A program made the translations under genes and the position numbers. From positions 1-8,575 of the forward strand of contig CAAGGJ010000098.1 in assembly GCA_900769345.1 (NCBI GenBank): a DNA stretch of 8,575 bases, read 5' to 3'. Each line of letters starts with the position of its first letter. The stretch's first letter is position 1. The notes beneath the pieces were generated by a model that saw only the letters and a list, made by a program, of their open reading frames with translations, had not been told where the DNA came from and ran no database searches. Shown piece after piece: positions 6,057 to 8,575 of the stretch. The DNA is from Bacteroidales bacterium. GTDB lineage: Bacteria > Bacteroidota > Bacteroidia > Bacteroidales > Muribaculaceae.

Positions 6057-7886
6057 ATGAAACTATTCAATACTATTTCATCGTTTGGGCTTGGTGTAGT
6101 GGCTTCGATGATGATTTCATCGTGCGCGAGCGTTGAAGCACCTGCACCTGTGGGTCCGCTGCCCTCGGAACATCAAGTGGCGTGGCAAAAAATGGAAAAG
6201 TATGCCTTTGTGCACATCGGTTTGAACACATTTGCCGACAAGGAATGGGGCTATGGCGACACTCCGGCTTCGGCTTTCAATCCCACCGACCTCGACTGCG
6301 AGCAATGGGTGCGCGTGGCTAAGGAAGCCGGCATGCAGGGATTTATCATCACCGCCAAGCATCACGACGGCTTCTGCCTATGGCCTACCGAACTAACCGA
6401 ATACTGCATTCGCAACTCACCCTACAAGGACGGAAAAGGCGACATAGTGGGCGAACTCCAAGCAGCTTGCAAGAAATATGGTCTGAAATTCGGCGTTTAT
6501 CTATCGCCATGGGACCGCAATGCAGCCAATTATGGCACTCCCGAATATGTGGAATATTATCATAAGCAGATAGAAGAACTCACCACTCGCTACGGCGAAT
6601 TGTTTGAGTTCTGGCTCGATGGCGCTAATGGCGGCGACGGCTATTATGGCGGCGCTAACGAAACTCGCACCATCGACCGTCGCACTTATTACAACTTCCC
6701 GGAAGTATTTGCTCATATTCTCAAAAATCAACCTCAGGCTATCATTTTCTCTGACGGTGGCCCCGGTTGCCGATGGGTGGGCAATGAAAATGGCATAGCA
6801 AGCGCCACCAATTGGGCATTCCTGCGTGGCGATGAGGTATATCCGGGCTATCCCGAATATCAAACTTTGCAATATGGCCACACCGATGGCACTCATTGGA
6901 TTCCTGCCGAATGTGACGTTTCGATTCGTCCGGGTTGGTTCTTCCACGAGAGCGAAAACGATAAGGTGAAGAGCGTGGAGAAGCTCGTCGACCTCTACTA
7001 CCGAAGTGTGGGTCACAATGCCAATTTCTTGCTTAACTTCCCCGTCGACCGCACCGGCCGCATTCACCCCATCGACTCGGCTAATGCCGTAGACGCCCAC
7101 AAGCGCATCGTGGCAGAACTTGCCGACAACATCCTCGCAGGCATCGAGCCCGAAGTGAGCAACGCTCGTGGCGGCAAATTCGGCGCAAAGGCTATCACCG
7201 ACAGCGACTACGACACTTATTGGGCTACTGCCGACGATGTTACCGAGGCTTCGATTACATTCTCTCTGCCCGAAGTGACTAAGGTGAACCGTATGATGCT
7301 CCAAGAATACATTCCTCTGGGACAACGCGTGCAGGAATTCCTCGTGGAATATCGTTCAGGCGAAGAGTGGATGCCCGTATCGATCAACGAAGAGACTACT
7401 ACCATCGGCTACAAACGCCTGCTTCGCTTTGCTACCATAGAGACCAACGGACTGCGCATCACCATCAAGAGTTCGCGTGCTTGCCCGTGCATTAGTAACA
7501 TAGCTGCTTTCTACGGTGGCGCAGAGAGCGAAATTGTGTTTGAAGACCGCGCCGACGACTTCCCATCCATTGAGTTCACCCCGACAGCCGAGCCCAACCG
7601 TTTCGTGCTCGACCTTGGTGCCGAACGCACCGTGAATGTGCTCCACTACAAGCCAAATACCGATGGCAAGGGCACTATCACTCACTACGAACTTTATGCC
7701 GGGGCTTCGGCCGACAATGCCAAGCTCATCACCAAGGGCGAATTCTCTAACATCAAGAACAACCCTATAGCACAAGCCATTCGCTTCGCTCCCACCAAGG
7801 CTCGCGTGCTCGTGCTCAAAGCTACTCGCATGGTCAACGAAGGCGACTCAGTAGCCGCACAGCGCCTCGGCGTTGAGCAATTCTGA
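6057..7886 (+). CDS. GH29 alpha-L-fucosidase lipoprotein with C-terminal F5/8 type C domains
   Basis: A 609-residue enzyme that removes alpha-linked L-fucose from glycans. The signal peptide ends in the lipobox-like ISSC, so Cys23 should be lipidated. It is not followed by an acidic surface-export run, and periplasmic placement is more likely than surface exposure. The GH29 barrel covers about 38-360. Visible blocks are FVHIGLNTF, ITAKHHDGF (98-106, substrate-binding HH), SPWDRN (150-155), FEFWLDGA (183-190, nucleophile D188), RWVGNENG (239-246, where E244 is the likely acid/base) and RPGWFFH (291-297). The WVGNExG block and overall form point to subfamily GH29-B, whose members prefer alpha-1,3/1,4 branched fucose as in Lewis antigens. 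That preference is inferred. Residues ~370-490 form a discoidin-like F5/8 type C (CBM32-like) domain, and ~500-609 look like a second jelly-roll. It has its own promoter and a strong terminator, so it is probably a separate unit from the upstream operon. Confidence 0.92.
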   Translation: MKLFNTISSFGLGVVASMMISSCASVEAPAPVGPLPSEHQVAWQKMEKYAFVHIGLNTFADKEWGYGDTPASAFNPTDLDCEQWVRVAKEAGMQGFIITAKHHDGFCLWPTELTEYCIRNSPYKDGKGDIVGELQAACKKYGLKFGVYLSPWDRNAANYGTPEYVEYYHKQIEELTTRYGELFEFWLDGANGGDGYYGGANETRTIDRRTYYNFPEVFAHILKNQPQAIIFSDGGPGCRWVGNENGIASATNWAFLRGDEVYPGYPEYQTLQYGHTDGTHWIPAECDVSIRPGWFFHESENDKVKSVEKLVDLYYRSVGHNANFLLNFPVDRTGRIHPIDSANAVDAHKRIVAELADNILAGIEPEVSNARGGKFGAKAITDSDYDTYWATADDVTEASITFSLPEVTKVNRMMLQEYIPLGQRVQEFLVEYRSGEEWMPVSINEETTTIGYKRLLRFATIETNGLRITIKSSRACPCISNIAAFYGGAESEIVFEDRADDFPSIEFTPTAEPNRFVLDLGAERTVNVLHYKPNTDGKGTITHYELYAGASADNAKLITKGEFSNIKNNPIAQAIRFAPTKARVLVLKATRMVNEGDSVAAQRLGVEQF

Positions 7887-7907
7887 TAAACCCCCACATA
7901 AATTACC

Positions 7908-7956
7908 GATGCCACCAAGCCATAGTCACAAACTCGGCTTGGTGGCATCTTTTTTT
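7908..7956 (+). terminator. Intrinsic terminator of the fucosidase gene
   Basis: A perfect 14-bp stem (7908-7921 with 7936-7949, arm GATGCCACCAAGCC) with a 14-base loop is followed directly by seven Ts at 7950-7956. It starts 22 bases after the GH29 stop codon. This is a textbook rho-independent terminator in the plus direction. Confidence 0.93.
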
Positions 7957-8047
7957 CTTATATCGCCACAACAAACAAGTATATAATTGCAAAAATAATT
8001 TTCTTCGTTTTTTCAGCAAAGAAATAACAATATTTTCAAAAACCGCC

Positions 8048-8096
8048 GATAGCATAGCGGTAAGTGGTAAAAAAAAGCACTTACCGCTATGCTATC
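8048..8096. repeat. Perfect 19-bp inverted repeat with 11-base A-rich loop
   Basis: Arms 8048-8066 and 8078-8096 are exact reverse complements (GATAGCATAGCGGTAAGTG), separated by GTAAAAAAAAG. The arms contain the short tandem GCTATGCTAT. There is no T-run directly after the stem on the plus strand. On the minus strand a run of five Ts follows after five bases, so it could be a weak leftward terminator. A third copy of the stem core, ACCGC at 8042-8046, can pair with GCGGT at 8057-8061 and compete with the main stem. Confidence 0.85.
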
Positions 8097-8144
8097 CCAT
8101 AGTTTTGGGCAAAAACGGGCATTTTAGGGTTGTTTTCCCCATTT

Positions 8145-8177
8145 TTTGTGCTTATTAGAGCAGATGTTATAATTTTG
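8145..8177 (+). promoter_or_regulatory. Promoter-like sequence with no gene downstream
   Basis: TAATTTTG at 8170-8177 matches the -7 box TAnnTTTG and TTTG at 8145-8148 matches the -33 box, with a spacer of 21 bases, inside the Bacteroidetes range. Transcription would run rightward from about 8184, where no plus-strand coding sequence exists. It may drive a small RNA or may be a chance match in AT-rich DNA. Confidence 0.35.
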
Positions 8178-8266
8178 CAAAACAGACTCAAATCCGTGTT
8201 AATATTCATCGGCTACATAGCCCTATCCCCGGCGTATGGAGTGATGAGAAAGTAGGGGAAAAGATT

Positions 8267-8303
8267 AGAGGGCAAGTGATTTTTTCGATTTCACTCGCCC
8301 TCT
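8267..8303 (-). terminator. Hairpin, probable terminator of the minus-strand gene
   Basis: Arms 8267-8279 (AGAGGGCAAGTGA) and 8291-8303 pair over 13 positions, with a single G-U style mismatch, around an 11-base T-rich loop. It lies about 46 bases beyond the stop of the minus-strand gene. Read leftward, the stem is followed by AATCTTTTCCCC, which is only a modest T tract. This makes terminator the best call but not a strong one. It could equally be the 3' end of a rightward small RNA. Confidence 0.5.
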
Positions 8304-8349
8304 GTGGCAAAACAATAATGATTTATAAAAAAATGAGTGTTTGTTTACG

Positions 8350-8544
8350 CTATTCGCCGGAACGAACCGTTTGGCGTGACTTTTCGACGGATTGGCCGTC
8401 GGTAATCTTTGCTCTGCGATTGAGTTTATTGCCCGAACGGTCGTGCTGAACACGCGGCATTCCGAAACGATCGGTGCCCACCTTTGAATCGCCCGATTTT
8501 ACATCATGGCGTGCTTCGCAACCCGGTTTGCCCACGCACTTGCC
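8350..8544 (-). CDS. Small basic hypothetical protein, C-terminal part, cut at the contig end
   Basis: The minus-strand frame reads from the adapter junction at 8544 to a TAG stop at 8350-8352, giving 64 residues. The sequence is hydrophilic and basic, with about twice as many Lys/Arg as Asp/Glu. It carries a C-x5-C pair near the start (KCVGKPGC) and has no hydrophobic segment. A GTG at 8533-8535 could serve as a start, but the frame continues unbroken into the adapter, so the true start is probably just outside the contig. I do not recognise the family. The codon pattern and the hairpin downstream of its stop support a real gene. The rival minus-strand frame in the same bases (8265-8453) is less convincing. 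Confidence 0.5.
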   Translation of the reverse strand, partial: GKCVGKPGCEARHDVKSGDSKVGTDRFGMPRVQHDRSGNKLNRRAKITDGQSVEKSRQTVRSGE

Positions 8545-8575
8545 AGATCGGAAGAGCGTCGTGTAGGGAAAGAGG
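8545..8575. other. Illumina TruSeq adapter contamination
   Basis: From AGATCGGAAGAGCGTCGTGT (starting at 8545) the sequence matches the reverse complement of the Illumina universal read-1 adapter without a mismatch for 30 bases, to 8574. The last base, G at 8575, departs from the adapter, which has T there. These bases are not biological and should be trimmed before any analysis. Confidence 0.97.

Larger units (their letters stand above)
7957..8349. other. Non-coding stretch between converging genes
   Basis: Nearly 400 bases without a credible gene lie between the fucosidase terminator and the minus-strand gene. The region is AT-rich with long A and T runs. It holds a perfect 19-bp inverted repeat (8048-8096), an orphan promoter-like pair of boxes (8145-8177), a small palindrome GGCTACATAGCC (8211-8222) and a terminator-like hairpin (8267-8303). 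I see no tRNA or rRNA and no riboswitch that I recognise. Confidence 0.6.

Noticed and set aside
6501..7325. Long minus-strand open frame of 274 residues inside the fucosidase gene
   Set aside because: It lies opposite conserved GH29 catalytic blocks and has the composition of a shadow frame.
8211..8222. Palindrome GGCTACATAGCC as an operator
   Set aside because: Five-bp arms are common by chance, it is not near a promoter for any known gene, and no second copy was seen in the window.
8265..8453. Minus-strand frame of 62 residues overlapping the small basic protein gene
   Set aside because: It runs through the hairpin at 8267-8303 and across the stop of the more plausible frame, and ends in Lys/Ser low-complexity sequence.
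1..8575. CRISPR array, insertion sequence, tRNA or rRNA
   Set aside because: No regularly spaced repeats, transposase motifs, terminal inverted repeats around a gene or tRNA-like folds were seen on either strand.

Overview
The window looks like one complete metagenomic contig from a Bacteroidales bacterium, possibly Muribaculaceae or a relative. That placement is inferred from moderate GC, AT-rich leaders without Shine-Dalgarno sequences, promoter-like TAnnTTTG boxes, lipoprotein signals and the gene families present. It is a fragment of an amino-sugar and host-glycan salvage region. Both ends look artefactual: the last 31 bases are an Illumina adapter, and the first ~75 bases read better as a piece of an unrelated gene on the opposite strand.

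Layout. Six genes run rightward in tight order from the left edge to 5876, probably as one operon: the C-terminal part of an MFS transporter (to 510), a lipoprotein of the cyclically permuted Kelch mutarotase family (544-1713), a cytosolic YhcH-family anomerase (1749-2198), an exported DUF1343/NamZ exo-beta-N-acetylmuramidase (2283-3470), a sodium:solute symporter (3505-4962) and a WYL-domain regulator (4980-5876). A 180-base gap with a plausible Bacteroidetes promoter precedes a GH29 alpha-L-fucosidase lipoprotein (6057-7886), which ends at a strong intrinsic terminator. A 463-base non-coding stretch follows. It holds that terminator, a perfect 19-bp inverted repeat, an orphan promoter-like sequence and a second hairpin. 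The right end carries the C-terminal part of a small basic protein on the minus strand, cut by the adapter.

How the genes fit together. The MFS, Kelch and YhcH trio is typical of sialic acid use: uptake, conversion of anomers outside the inner membrane, and ring-opening in the cytosol. NamZ with a sodium symporter matches uptake of N-acetylmuramic acid (MurNAc) cut from peptidoglycan. The locus therefore seems to join sialic acid and MurNAc salvage, with a WYL protein as likely local regulator and a fucosidase attacking fucose caps on host glycans next door. The cytosolic enzymes that would finish either pathway (NanA/NanE, MurK/MurQ) are absent, presumably lying beyond the broken left end.
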